Positions 9,042 to 18,170 are shown, numbered from the stretch's first letter. The stretch is DNA of 64,000 nt from Gemmatimonadota bacterium (GCA_003134685.1 PLCA01000009.1:62001-126000), one strand, 5' to 3'. Notes: generated by a model from the letters alone, not told the origin. Program-made: numbers and translations.

Positions 9042-12000
9042 TTAGAAGGAGGTGGAAATGCCGATGCTGAATATTCTGTTGCTCGGATACGCGCCCACGT
9101 CGACGCCCATAGCCTGATCCCGAGTGTCGCCTGCGGCTCCGGTGAAGTTGCCAGCGGGCAACGCCGGGTCGAGACCATCATAGTTGGTCTTGGTGAACAG
9201 GTTCTCACCCTGCAGGTACACTCTCGCCCCCGGCAGATAGCGTGCACCGGAAGGAAGTGTGTAGCCAACCTGCATGCTGCGCAGCCGCGTGTACGATCCG
9301 TCCTTCACGTAGTAGCTGCTGATAGCACCGCTGTACGTGTCGGTGATATCGAGCCGCGGGTACTTCGCGTTTAGGTTTTGTGGCGTCCACGAATTTGCCA
9401 GCCGGTCCTTCACCACGTTCGAGGAGAAATCCTGGAAGACGTAGAAGTCCATCTGGTTTTCGAAGATCTTGTTCCCGTACGTTCCGAAGATGGTCGCGCT
9501 GGCATCCCAGTTTCCGCGATGGGCTCCCAGATCGATTCCGGCCGTAAACTTCGGATGGGGACTCCCGATGATCGTCTGATCGCTGCTGTTGATCACGCCA
9601 TCGCCGTTCACGTCGCGGAACTTGATGCGACCCGGGGCGGCTCCGTTCTGCGTGGCATGGGCCGCTACATCGGCCGCATCTCTGAAAAATCCGTCGGCGA
9701 TGAAGCCGTAGAAAGAGCCGATCGGTTGGCCAACCATGTTGATGGTCGAGTTGCCGATGCGCGTCCCTATCGGTCCAAAGAATTGGGTCTGGACGCCATC
9801 AATGGAAACGATCTTGTTATTGTAGTGACTTCCGTTGAAGCTCGCATTCCACCACGAGCCCGTGTGGCCGACGGAAAAGTCGAAGCCCTTGTTTGACATC
9901 TTGCCGATGTTCACGATCGGCGGAGACGCTATGCCCGCCGTCGCCGGCGTTCTGGGATCGAAGAGCAGATTGTCCGTCAAACGGTTGTACACGTCCAGTA
10001 CCACATTAAGCACGCCGTTGAAGAGCACGAGATCGGTGCCGATGTTGGTGGACTTATTCGATTCCCACTTCAAGTCCGGGTTACCGAGTGACGCCTGCCG
10101 GAAGCCCGGCACGATCGTCGAGTTGGAGCCGGTGATGTCGTAGAAGGTATCTCCGCGATCGCCGCCGAACTGCGAAACGATTCTTCCTGATGGGATGTTC
10201 TGGTTTCCCGTACGGCCCCATCCGTAACGGAGCATGACGTCCGAGAAAATCCGGTTATTGGAAAGGAAGGGCTCGTTGGAAATACGCCACCCGAGGCCTA
10301 CCGCCGGGAAGGTTCCCCAACGGTGAGCGGGACCAAGGTTGGATGAGCCGTCCTTTCTGAGCGTAAAGCTCGCGACGTACTTATCCGCGAAGTTGAGACC
10401 GGCCTTTCCGAAGAACGACAGCAAAGCGGTTCTGCCGCCACTGCTGAAGACGTTCTTGGTGGTCGGGTCGCCGAGCGCGTCCTGTATGTATCTGGAATCG
10501 AGACCCGTGTTCAGAAGATTGTTGATCGATCCCTGCAGGTACCGGTTGGTACCGGCGTTCGCCTCCTGTCCGACAAGCAGGTCGACGCTCGCCCTGGAAA
10601 TCGTCTTGACGTACCTCGCCGTGTTGCTCAAGGTCCAATCGGTAGAATTGAAGTTGTTCTCATTGATAGAGTTGCCCAACTGCGCCTCATTGTTCTGAGG
10701 GGTGGGGGCACCGAACCCGGCAAATGAATTCTGTTGAAGGTTGAAGCCGAGCCTGCTCTTCAGAGAGAACTGAGGATTGAGATCGAACCCGGCAAACACG
10801 TTTCCAAAGACCTGGTTGTCCTTGTTGATGTTGTCCTTGGCATCCCACGCGTTCTTGAGCGGGTTGCTGCTGTTGACGCCGGATACGCCCTTTGCGCCGG
10901 CGAAATTGACCCCGCTGATGTCGTAGACCGACACGATCGGCTGTAGCAGGATGTCCTTGCCGAGGATGCCGTTTTCGCCGGAGGCGTCATTGAAGGTACC
11001 GGTGCCGCCGTAGTGACGATCAACGGAGAGGGCGATGTTCTCACCGAAGTTGAACTTCGACCGGTTGAACGACGTATTGACCCGAACGCTGCCGCGGCGA
11101 TAGTCGTTGTAAGCGGCCGTGCCCTGCTGATCGAAGTAGTTGAAGGAAACGGCGTACGCGTTGGCGTCGCCCCCACCCCTGACATCGAGGTTGTAATCCG
11201 AAACCGGCGCCGAGCTGAAAACGGCCTTCCACCAATCGGTGCCTGCGCTGGCCGGCTCGATCAAGGTGGTGGGATATGAATACTTGGATTTATCTACGGT
11301 GACGACGCGGCCGTAGGCATCCGTGCTGAGTATCGCGGCTGCATCGGCGTAAGTGTAATTGGGAACCGTCGGGTTGTTCGGGTCACCGTAGGTCTTCGGC
11401 ATCGAGGCGAGCTGCCCGGCGTTGGCGTAGGTCGCCTTCATGACCTGGAAGTAGTCAAGGGAATTCGTGAGAAGCATGTCATCGAGTCCCCTTGTCGGAG
11501 ATGCGATACCCCTTCTGACCCGGAGCGTGGCTCTGGGCGGTCCCACTGGTCCGTTCTTCGTCGTCTCGATCACGATCACGCCGTTGCTGGCGCGCGATCC
11601 GTAGATCGATGCTGCCGACGCGTCCTTGAGAACCTGGATCGACTGAATGTCCTCGGGGTTCAGGAAGTTGATATACGAATCCTGAACCGGCGTGCCGTCG
11701 ACGATGTAGAGAGGGTCGTTGTTCTGAAACGAGCTGATTCCGCGGATTCGGACGGTGCTCCGCGAGCCCGGCGAGCCGCTGGTCTGGACCGTCACGCCGG
11801 GCACGGTAGCATCCAACGCCTTGAGCACGCTTGCCTGAGTCTGCCTCTTTGCGTCTTCCATGTTGGCGCTCGAAACCGCGCCGGTGATGTCTGCTCGCCG
11901 TTGCTCGGTGTAGGCGGTGACAACCACCTCTTCGAGGTACGTGACGTTTGTCATGGTGACGTCGACTGTTCTCCGTCCGGCGACCAACGCCGCGAAGGGC

Positions 12001-12284
12001 TTGCTCCCCACGTGGACAAAAGTCAAACTCGCATCGGTCGGAGCCGTGAGACGATAAACCCCGTTCGCATCCGTAACGACGTGGATATCGGTCCCCTGCA
12101 CCCGCACCAGGACGCCGGGGATTGGAGCGCCCGCCGCGTTCGTAACGGTTCCGGACACCGGTACTTCCTGACCGAATGCAGTGCCAGCGAATGCCACCGC
12201 GAACAGCAGACCCATTCCCGCCGCGTGAAGCCAGCGTGAGCTGCTATTCAACAACGAACGCTTTCCTACCAGTACTCTCTCCAT
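9042..12284 (-). CDS. SusC/RagA-family TonB-linked outer-membrane transporter
   Basis: 1080 residues from the ATG at 12282-12284. The start was chosen because GGAGGA lies 7-12 bases upstream and the next residues form a Sec signal peptide ending AGTAFGQ. Domains in order: carboxypeptidase-regulatory-like beta-sandwich (about 40-125, GTVTNAAGAPIPGVLVRVQG), TonB contact EEVVVTAY, plug domain (about 130-245, with GVTVQTSGSPGSRSTVRIRG and the SusC hallmark SIQVLKDASAASIYGSRAS), then a 22-strand barrel ending in a phenylalanine (ISTSF). It imports large nutrients using proton-motive force via TonB/ExbBD, which are not encoded in this window. It is the main product of the promoter at 12767-12795 and pairs with the SusD gene downstream. 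Confidence 0.96.
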   Translation of the reverse strand: MERVLVGKRSLLNSSSRWLHAAGMGLLFAVAFAGTAFGQEVPVSGTVTNAAGAPIPGVLVRVQGTDIHVVTDANGVYRLTAPTDASLTFVHVGSKPFAALVAGRRTVDVTMTNVTYLEEVVVTAYTEQRRADITGAVSSANMEDAKRQTQASVLKALDATVPGVTVQTSGSPGSRSTVRIRGISSFQNNDPLYIVDGTPVQDSYINFLNPEDIQSIQVLKDASAASIYGSRASNGVIVIETTKNGPVGPPRATLRVRRGIASPTRGLDDMLLTNSLDYFQVMKATYANAGQLASMPKTYGDPNNPTVPNYTYADAAAILSTDAYGRVVTVDKSKYSYPTTLIEPASAGTDWWKAVFSSAPVSDYNLDVRGGGDANAYAVSFNYFDQQGTAAYNDYRRGSVRVNTSFNRSKFNFGENIALSVDRHYGGTGTFNDASGENGILGKDILLQPIVSVYDISGVNFAGAKGVSGVNSSNPLKNAWDAKDNINKDNQVFGNVFAGFDLNPQFSLKSRLGFNLQQNSFAGFGAPTPQNNEAQLGNSINENNFNSTDWTLSNTARYVKTISRASVDLLVGQEANAGTNRYLQGSINNLLNTGLDSRYIQDALGDPTTKNVFSSGGRTALLSFFGKAGLNFADKYVASFTLRKDGSSNLGPAHRWGTFPAVGLGWRISNEPFLSNNRIFSDVMLRYGWGRTGNQNIPSGRIVSQFGGDRGDTFYDITGSNSTIVPGFRQASLGNPDLKWESNKSTNIGTDLVLFNGVLNVVLDVYNRLTDNLLFDPRTPATAGIASPPIVNIGKMSNKGFDFSVGHTGSWWNASFNGSHYNNKIVSIDGVQTQFFGPIGTRIGNSTINMVGQPIGSFYGFIADGFFRDAADVAAHATQNGAAPGRIKFRDVNGDGVINSSDQTIIGSPHPKFTAGIDLGAHRGNWDASATIFGTYGNKIFENQMDFYVFQDFSSNVVKDRLANSWTPQNLNAKYPRLDITDTYSGAISSYYVKDGSYTRLRSMQVGYTLPSGARYLPGARVYLQGENLFTKTNYDGLDPALPAGNFTGAAGDTRDQAMGVDVGAYPSNRIFSIGISTSF

Positions 12285-12290
12285 GAGCAA

Positions 12291-12296
12291 TCCTCC
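12291..12296 (-). promoter_or_regulatory. Ribosome binding site of the SusC gene
   Basis: On the minus strand GGAGGA lies six bases upstream of the ATG at 12282-12284. It decides the start, since the frame is open for 23 more codons upstream without a comparable site or a signal peptide. Confidence 0.75.
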
Positions 12297-12349
12297 AGGT
12301 AACTGCATGAGACGACTCCTCCACGTAACGCACGTACGTCCTACATCCT

Positions 12350-12670
12350 TCACCCTTCCGGTCTTCGCATAGAGTTCAAGCCTTGCATGGCGATCAGCTG
12401 TCGATAGGTCAGGAGCTGGATGTTGCGGGCCTTGAGCGCGTCCCTGAATCGCGGCGACATGAGCGCATCCACGGGAAGGCCGGTCTCGATGAGCTTTTCG
12501 AGACCCATGTTCACGCTATGACTCATCCCGGCATCGTCACTGCGGATGATCAGGTAGACCTGTTCGGGACTGGCGGGATGCTTCGATGTCTCGCGCTGAC
12601 CGGTAATGTCGGTCGGCGCGGCGGACAACAGCGGGCCACATAACAGAAGGGCCAACGACGAACGAAGCAA
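12350..12670 (-). pseudogene. Internally deleted YdjC/ChbG-family carbohydrate deacetylase
   Basis: A 106-codon frame starting with TTG at 12670, with GGGAGG ten bases upstream. Residues 1-20 are signal-peptide-like. Residues 37-67 are the N-terminal active-site region of YdjC deacetylases (VYLIIRSDDAGMSHSVNMGL, where the DD pair binds metal, then KLIETGLPV). It then jumps directly to what is normally the C-terminus of the same family (LMSPRFRDALKARNIQLLTY, RQLIAMQGLNSM). Full-length relatives are roughly 280-330 residues, so about 200 residues including the metal-binding histidines are missing, with the junction near 12470 and the frame kept. It cannot be an active deacetylase. It lies in the leader between the promoter and susC, 65 bp upstream of susC. 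Confidence 0.8.
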
Positions 12671-12734
12671 ATGCGTACGACCTCCCGGGGACGGGCCAGG
12701 TAAGTCCCACCTACACGCCGCCTAGTCCGAGTCA

Positions 12735-12749
12735 CTCAGCACTGCTGAG
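12735..12749. promoter_or_regulatory. Palindromic operator-like site
   Basis: CTCAGCACTGCTGAG is a perfect 7-bp inverted repeat around one central base. It lies about 20 bases downstream of the -10 element of the promoter at 12767-12795, just inside the expected transcript, where a repressor dimer would block the susC-susD operon. The regulator is unknown and none is encoded nearby. Confidence 0.5.
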
Positions 12750-12766
12750 CACTCGAAAGACACCCT

Positions 12767-12795
12767 GTATTAATTCCCGGGGTTGGAGTTGTCAA
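12767..12795 (-). promoter_or_regulatory. Sigma-70-type promoter of the YdjC remnant-susC-susD operon
   Basis: On the minus strand TTGACA (12790-12795) is followed after exactly 17 bases by TAATAC (12767-12772). The -35 box is a perfect match, and the -10 box matches the consensus at four of six positions. Transcription would begin near 12760 and read through the truncated YdjC frame into susC and susD. Confidence 0.7.
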
Positions 12796-12862
12796 GTTTA
12801 GGTTTCGGTAGGGGCCGACGGGCTGGCGGACTTCCAGATTTGCTGTGGGCCGACGGGACCGG

Positions 12863-12910
12863 TGCCTCGACCTTTGTCCTATTCACTGCCTCGACCCTTG
12901 TCCGATTCAT
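12863..12910 (+). repeat. 24-bp tandem duplication upstream of GNAT gene
   Basis: Two adjacent 24-bp units beginning TGCCTCGACC, with three or four differences between them, end six bases before the ATG of the acetyltransferase gene. The second copy puts the start codon further from any upstream promoter. It may be a replication-slippage product or a regulatory direct repeat. Confidence 0.7.
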
Positions 12911-12915
12911 ATAGT

Positions 12916-13467
12916 ATGGGCGTGGTGCACTCATTCTCCATCCGCCGCTGCACGGTCGATGATGCCGCGACGATGGCATCGCTCGGCGCGCGACTGTTCG
13001 CGGAGAGCTACGGGGAGACACATCCAGAGCCGGAGCTGAGTCGCTATCTGTCGAGATCCTTTTCGGTCGACGGCATTCGTGATGCGATCGCCGACGGGGG
13101 CGTCACCATGCTGATAGTGGAAGATCCCAAAGGAAGCGCGATCGCGTACGCGTATCTCCGCTCGAGTGCCGAACCTCCTTCAGGCGTTGCCGGGGAACGC
13201 GCGTTCGAGATCGTCCGATTCTATGTCGACGGCGTGGCCCAGGGGCGCGGAGTCGGCGCCGCGCTAATGGACAAATGCTTCGACGATGCGAAGAATCGCG
13301 GGGCCGATGTGGTCTGGCTCCAGGTCTGGAAGGAAGCGCCCTGGGCGGTCGCGTTCTATGCGCGGATGGGATTCTCCGTCGTCGGCTCGGCTCCCTTCTA
13401 CTTTGGGGATCAGGTCGGCGACGACCACATCATGGCGAAGTCACTCCGATCGGGGGCAGATAACTAA
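12916..13467 (+). CDS. GNAT-family N-acetyltransferase
   Basis: 183 residues from the ATG at 12916; the open frame extends upstream only through the tandem repeat. The acetyl-CoA pyrophosphate loop is QGRGVGAAL (about residues 113-121, Q/RxxGxG/A), preceded by beta-4 EIVRFYVDG and followed by beta-5 WLQVWKEAPWAVAFY and MGFSVVGSAPFYFG, the usual GNAT fold order. The N-terminus IRRCTVDDAATMASL matches relatives of the RimI/YhbS type. It transfers acetyl groups to an amine, with unknown substrate, in the cytoplasm. It is divergent from the susC operon and appears to be transcribed alone. Confidence 0.9.
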   Translation: MGVVHSFSIRRCTVDDAATMASLGARLFAESYGETHPEPELSRYLSRSFSVDGIRDAIADGGVTMLIVEDPKGSAIAYAYLRSSAEPPSGVAGERAFEIVRFYVDGVAQGRGVGAALMDKCFDDAKNRGADVVWLQVWKEAPWAVAFYARMGFSVVGSAPFYFGDQVGDDHIMAKSLRSGADN

Positions 13468-13495
13468 CGATCTTTTGTTTCAACAAAGAATCGTC
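13468..13495. terminator. Possible weak hairpin after GNAT gene
   Basis: An AT-rich imperfect stem (13 bp per arm, two mismatches, 2-base loop) starts at the base after the GNAT stop codon. No T-tract follows on the plus strand, so termination is uncertain. Confidence 0.35.
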
Positions 13496-13531
13496 AAAAA
13501 AGCGTGACTGCGGCCGCGAGAGAACAGTCAC

Positions 13532-14251
13532 TTGAGAGTGAAGATTTCCCTCCAGCCCAGGAAGTGGCGCCGCTCGGTCCCCCGCGCGTGGAAGCAGACC
13601 CAACTTCTCCACCCCGCGAAGATTGCCGGCTGCGTGACGATCTCCGCACTCAATATCATCTGGCATGGACACGGTATACTCAGGTCGTCCCCGCCAGTCC
13701 TGCGCTTCGTCATCGTTGGCGTCGCCTGCTACGTGGTGGCGACGATTGCGGAGTTTCTCTGGTTCCTGTACAGCGGCCCGAGCTTCACCGGCTTCGAATC
13801 ACCGACCGCCGCGAAGGGCGCCACTAGACCACCTTCGACTGATCCTCTCGTCGAACAGTTGAAGGAGCTGCCGCCCGCGGAGCTGCGCGAAGAGGTGCTT
13901 CAACTCGCGAAAGAGATGAAGTCATTCGAGGCCGTCAGCGATCGCGAGTTCGTCGCCACCCTCGCCGGCGCCAAGCCGCTCGGTGTGGACACGGAAGCGG
14001 AGCGCGACGAGGTGCTGGACCAGCAGAGCGCCGAGCTGGTGGAGCACAACCTGCGCACGTGGCGGGCATACAAGGAGAGATTCTACCGGCCCGCGCGCGC
14101 CTTCCGTGACGAGCTTCGCAAGCGACTCGGGATTCGCAACGTCAACAGCGAGCCGAAGATTCCGGCGCTGGATCGGGCCGCGCTCACCGGTGCGAAGCCG
14201 ATCGCGCAAGCAGCGGATTACCTGGTGGGGCTGGCGCGCCGACTGAAGTAA
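13532..14251 (+). CDS. Hypothetical membrane protein
   Basis: 239 residues; not recognised. One strong membrane segment (FVIVGVACYVVATIAEFLWF, about residues 59-78) separates a basic N-terminus from a charged C-terminal region of about 150 residues, rich in Glu, Arg and Ala, that is predicted to be helical (for example PPAELREEVLQLAKEMKSFE). The segment around residues 165-185 (ELVEHNLRTWRAYKERFYRP) also looks amphipathic. No enzymatic motif is visible. The start is uncertain: the first 40 residues have low-complexity basic character and a downstream start near the membrane segment is possible. It is convergent with the CHASE3 gene, 22 bp away. Confidence 0.65.
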   Translation: MRVKISLQPRKWRRSVPRAWKQTQLLHPAKIAGCVTISALNIIWHGHGILRSSPPVLRFVIVGVACYVVATIAEFLWFLYSGPSFTGFESPTAAKGATRPPSTDPLVEQLKELPPAELREEVLQLAKEMKSFEAVSDREFVATLAGAKPLGVDTEAERDEVLDQQSAELVEHNLRTWRAYKERFYRPARAFRDELRKRLGIRNVNSEPKIPALDRAALTGAKPIAQAADYLVGLARRLK

Positions 14252-14273
14252 CCTTAGTTCCGCGGCAGAGGGA

Positions 14274-15080
14274 TCAACTCTTCTGGGGCTCCTCGAGCCC
14301 CACCTGGAGCTGCGACAGAGCTTCCGGCGAAATTCCGTGCGTCGACGAGATGCCGAACTTCCGGCGCAAATACTCCTCGAAGCTTATCCACTCGCCCTCG
14401 TATTCGACCGATCTCGTCCACGCGCACAGCGTCACGAGATTCCGATAGTGTTCCGCGCCTCGCGCAATGACCAGGAGCGAGATCAGCATCAGGGCGAGCG
14501 CCACGGCGAGACCCAGAGAGATCATGTCCCCGCGGTGCAGCTCCGCTACGAGCGACTGTTGCCGGTCTCGTAGAAGACTCGCCTCGTCGGCAGTCATCGA
14601 CTGGAGACCCGACCGGATCGAGGTCATCACTCTGTCGCTTTTATTGTTTTTCACCATGCTTACAGCCAAGTCATGCGTGCCTGCGCGCTCCAGTATGATC
14701 ACCGAGTCGAGCTCGGCCAGCTTGGCGCGCGAAAGCGAGTCGATTATCAAAAGGCGCCGCAGCTGGCCCGGATTGTCCGCCAGCAGACGCCGCAGGTTCA
14801 GGAGGCGGGTGCGGATCTCGTTCGTTGCAACCGAGTACGGGGCAAGAAAACCAGGCTGGCCAGTCAGGAGGTATCCCCTCTCCGCCGACTCCGCCTCGCT
14901 CATCCGCGCTTCCACGGTGGCGAGCTCGCGTTGGTTTTCGAGCGTGCGACTCACCCACTCGAACGACTCGACTGCCGCAGTTCCATCCCGCCACTCGAGC
15001 AGCAGGAGGGCGCACATGACCAGCGCGGTCGAGGCCAATCCGAAAGAAAGGAGAATCGATCGGCTATGGGGAATCTTCAT
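14274..15080 (-). CDS. CHASE3-domain membrane protein without an output domain
   Basis: 268 residues. Two membrane segments (about residues 9-27 and 187-207) flank an extracytoplasmic helical domain with the CHASE3 signature ESAERGYLLTGQPGFLAPY (about 63-81), the sensor fold found in many histidine kinases and chemotaxis proteins. After the second membrane segment only about 60 residues remain (AEHYRNLVTLCAWTRSVEYE, then EWISFEEYLRRKFGISSTHG), with no HAMP, HisKA, GGDEF or methyl-accepting domain. The tail motif CAWTRSVEYEGEWISFEEYL resembles short motifs sometimes found at the end of PAS-kinase relatives, but I cannot name it. It probably signals through a partner protein. It is convergent with the preceding gene and divergent from ppc. 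Confidence 0.85.
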   Translation of the reverse strand: MKIPHSRSILLSFGLASTALVMCALLLLEWRDGTAAVESFEWVSRTLENQRELATVEARMSEAESAERGYLLTGQPGFLAPYSVATNEIRTRLLNLRRLLADNPGQLRRLLIIDSLSRAKLAELDSVIILERAGTHDLAVSMVKNNKSDRVMTSIRSGLQSMTADEASLLRDRQQSLVAELHRGDMISLGLAVALALMLISLLVIARGAEHYRNLVTLCAWTRSVEYEGEWISFEEYLRRKFGISSTHGISPEALSQLQVGLEEPQKS

Positions 15081-15335
15081 TTTTTGCGCCTTGGGGCGAG
15101 CGTAGCGGAACAGTCCACTGCTAATACAGGACGATTCACCGGCGGGCCTGGTATCCGATTTGGATCAGGTTCCTTGGCCGGCCGGGAGGGCAGGCCGACT
15201 GTGGTAGGGCTCGGAGCGCGAGACACTCGCCATCATAGCCGGTCCGGGGCAATTTGCCATGCCGTTTTCGCGTCACGGGCTGACGATTTCCTATCATTTC
15301 GGCGCGGGTCCAAAATCGGGTAGATTGATCGCTCG

Positions 15336-18125
15336 ATGGAAAGCCATGCCCTGGCGGCGCCAACCCGTAAAGAAGACCTCCCACTCCACGACGATGTTCG
15401 GTGGCTTGCCGGCGCGCTCGGGCGGGTCATAAGGAGGCTCGAGGGCGACGAGGCATTCACGACAGTCGAGCGCCTGCGCGTCGCGACGCGGGCCCGGCGG
15501 CACGGTTCGCCAGACGCACCCACCCTGGAGCAGCTGCTCAAGCTGATCGACGGATTCAGCGTCGCGCAATGCGCGATGGCGGCGCGCGCATTCACGCTCT
15601 TTTTCCTGCTGATCAACACCGCCGAGCAAACTCACCGCGTCCGGCGCCGCAATTCGTATCTGGGCAAAGGCGTCACCGATCCGCAGCCCGCATCCGCGCG
15701 CTGGACGATGCGCCAGCTGCGCAACCTGGGCGCGAGCGCCGAGGCAATCGAGCGGGCGATGCTCAACCTGGATATCCGCCCCGTACTGACCGCGCACCCT
15801 ACCGAGTCCACACGCCGCACCCTGCTCGGTCTCCAGGCACGGGTTGCCGACAACCTTCTCGCGCGTGAATCCGCGCCGCCGGACGAAGTAAGGCTGATCG
15901 AGCAGTCGCTGGAGGGCGAAGTGGAGCTGCTCTGGCTGACGAGCGAGGTCCGGCAGGACCGCCCGACCGTTCTCGACGAAGTCAGTTCGGCGCTCTGGTA
16001 TCTGGAAACGCGACTTCTCGAGGCGGACGCGTACGTGCACTCGACGCTCGCGCTTGCGTTCGAGGATGAATTCGCCCGCTCGGCCGACGCGTTCAGGCTC
16101 GCGGTTCCGGTGCGATTTGGGACGTGGGTCGGCGGGGATCGCGACGGGAATCCGTACGTCACACCGGAGATCACGATCGCCACCGCGCGCCGGGCGAGCC
16201 ACGTGATACTCGGGCGTTATCGCGACACGCTGGAAGATCTCACGCGGCGGCTGTCGCTATCGTCGTCGATCGTGCCGCCACTCGATGCCCTCATCAAGTC
16301 GCTCGAGAAGGACCAGAAGCTGCTGCCCTTGATCTGGAACAAGAACAGAAAGCGCAACGCAGACGAGCCGCTGCGGCTCAAACTGAGCTTCATGTCAGCG
16401 CGGATCGAGGCGACGCGCCGGCTGGTCGCATCGCGCGACGCCGCGCGACCCCGAAAGGAGCCCGCGGCGTATCCCGATGTCGCAGCGTTCGAGGCGGATC
16501 TGCAGCTGGTGCGCAAATCTCTGCTGCGCGCGGGTGCGGAACAGGCGTGCCGCACGACGGTCGATCCGTTGTATGCGGCCGTGCGCGCGCACGGCTTTCA
16601 CGGCTTCATGATGGATGTCCGCGATCATTCCGACGTTAATGCCGCCGCGGTCAAAGAGATTCTCTCACCGAAAGACGGTGATGTGGATGGAGAGCGGCTT
16701 CGCTCCGCGCTTCTCGCGAGAAAGCCGATTCTAGGCAGGAACCGGAAGATCTCTGACGCGACGCGCCAGGCGGTTGCTACGATGGCAGCGATCCGGACGA
16801 TCCAGGACGAAGCAGGGGAGCCGGCCGCCTGCACGTACATCGTTTCGATGACGCGGTCCGCCGAAGACCTGCTGAAGGTGTTGCTACTAGCCCGGGAGGC
16901 GGGGCTGGTGAATCTCACTGGCGCGAAGCCGGCGTCCCGTCTCGACATAGTACCTCTGTTCGAGACGGTCGACGATCTGGAGCGCGCTCCGGAAGTGATG
17001 CGCTCCCTGTTCACCGATCCCGTTTACACTCGGCAGCTGGAAGCACGGGGACGGAAGCAGGAAGTAATGATCGGCTACTCCGATTCTGGTAAGGATGCCG
17101 GGATGATCGCGGCGTCGTGGGGATTATATCGCGCGCAGGAGTCTCTGGCCGAGGTATTCGATGAGGCAGGGGTGGAGCTGCGTCTCTTCCACGGCAGGGG
17201 TGGGAGCGTCGGGCGCGGCGGCGGCTCGCCCGTCTATCGCGCGCTCGCCGCGCTTCCTCCGGGAACGACCAAGGGCCGCATCAAGATCACCGAGCAGGGC
17301 GAGATCATCTCCCAGCAGTTCGGCTTGGTGCCAGTAGCGGAGCGCACGCTGGAGGTGACGGCGGCGGGAGTGCTGCTGCACGAGTTCAGCGACTGGCGAA
17401 AGAAGGTCGGAGTAAAGGAGGTCGAAGATTTTCGAGAGGTGATGGATCGCGTGTCTGCTCGCTCCCGTGATGTCTATCACCAGCTCGTCTACGATGACGA
17501 CGCGCTGTTCCAGCTCTTTCGCATGGCGACGCCGATCGACGAGCTGGCAAACGCCCGGTTTGGCTCGCGCCCCGCGTACCGTCCCGGCGCAACGACAGGG
17601 ATCGAAGGCATTCGCGCCATCCCGTGGGGATTCGGCTGGACGCAAATCCGGCTCATGCTCACCGGTTGGCTTGGTGTCGGAACCGCGCTCGGCGACGAGG
17701 TGTCCACGCGCGCGGGCTTGCGTCGGGTTCAGCGTATGGCCGAGAGCTGGCCGTTTATGGATGACCTGTTGGGGAAGGCGGAGATGGTCTGCGCGAAAAC
17801 CGATGTCGAGATCGCGAGCGCCTACGTACGACACCTGGGCGGCGATCGCAAGCTCCTCGGATCACTCATCGGCGAGTATCAGCGCGCCGTCGAGGCTCTG
17901 CTCCTCATTCGGGGGCATCGTCAGCTGCTCGAGGATTCTCCGGTGCTACAGTCTGCCATCGCGCTCAGAAATCCCTATGTCGACCCGCTTTCGCTGCTTC
18001 AGATATCCCTGTTGCGGAGAAAGCGCACCGGCGTGGCGAAGAATGAGCGTGGAAGGGAAGCGATAGACGATGCACTCGCGACGACGCTGAGTGGGATCGC
18101 CCAGGGGCTCCGGAATACGGGCTAG
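15336..18125 (+). CDS. ppc: Phosphoenolpyruvate carboxylase
   Basis: 929 residues, full length for the family. It carboxylates phosphoenolpyruvate with bicarbonate to oxaloacetate and phosphate, refilling the TCA cycle. The catalytic motif VLTAHPTEST holds the essential histidine (His 154). The second catalytic region is GYSDSGKDAG (about 575), followed by the glycine loop FHGRGGSVGRGGG (about 610-625), and the protein ends with the invariant IAQGLRNTG, whose C-terminal glycine forms part of the active site. No N-terminal phosphorylation motif of the plant type is present, and a putative aspartate effector site cannot be judged. It stands alone on the plus strand with a 255-bp upstream region in which I see no convincing promoter. 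Confidence 0.98.
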   Translation: MESHALAAPTRKEDLPLHDDVRWLAGALGRVIRRLEGDEAFTTVERLRVATRARRHGSPDAPTLEQLLKLIDGFSVAQCAMAARAFTLFFLLINTAEQTHRVRRRNSYLGKGVTDPQPASARWTMRQLRNLGASAEAIERAMLNLDIRPVLTAHPTESTRRTLLGLQARVADNLLARESAPPDEVRLIEQSLEGEVELLWLTSEVRQDRPTVLDEVSSALWYLETRLLEADAYVHSTLALAFEDEFARSADAFRLAVPVRFGTWVGGDRDGNPYVTPEITIATARRASHVILGRYRDTLEDLTRRLSLSSSIVPPLDALIKSLEKDQKLLPLIWNKNRKRNADEPLRLKLSFMSARIEATRRLVASRDAARPRKEPAAYPDVAAFEADLQLVRKSLLRAGAEQACRTTVDPLYAAVRAHGFHGFMMDVRDHSDVNAAAVKEILSPKDGDVDGERLRSALLARKPILGRNRKISDATRQAVATMAAIRTIQDEAGEPAACTYIVSMTRSAEDLLKVLLLAREAGLVNLTGAKPASRLDIVPLFETVDDLERAPEVMRSLFTDPVYTRQLEARGRKQEVMIGYSDSGKDAGMIAASWGLYRAQESLAEVFDEAGVELRLFHGRGGSVGRGGGSPVYRALAALPPGTTKGRIKITEQGEIISQQFGLVPVAERTLEVTAAGVLLHEFSDWRKKVGVKEVEDFREVMDRVSARSRDVYHQLVYDDDALFQLFRMATPIDELANARFGSRPAYRPGATTGIEGIRAIPWGFGWTQIRLMLTGWLGVGTALGDEVSTRAGLRRVQRMAESWPFMDDLLGKAEMVCAKTDVEIASAYVRHLGGDRKLLGSLIGEYQRAVEALLLIRGHRQLLEDSPVLQSAIALRNPYVDPLSLLQISLLRRKRTGVAKNERGREAIDDALATTLSGIAQGLRNTG

Positions 18126-18170
18126 CGGATTCGCGGGTCGCGAAAGCCGCCACCGGGCCTAGAACTCGCG

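Noticed and set aside
15081-15335. Possible riboswitch or promoter upstream of ppc
   Set aside because: I found no convincing -35/-10 pair or conserved RNA pattern in these 255 bases.
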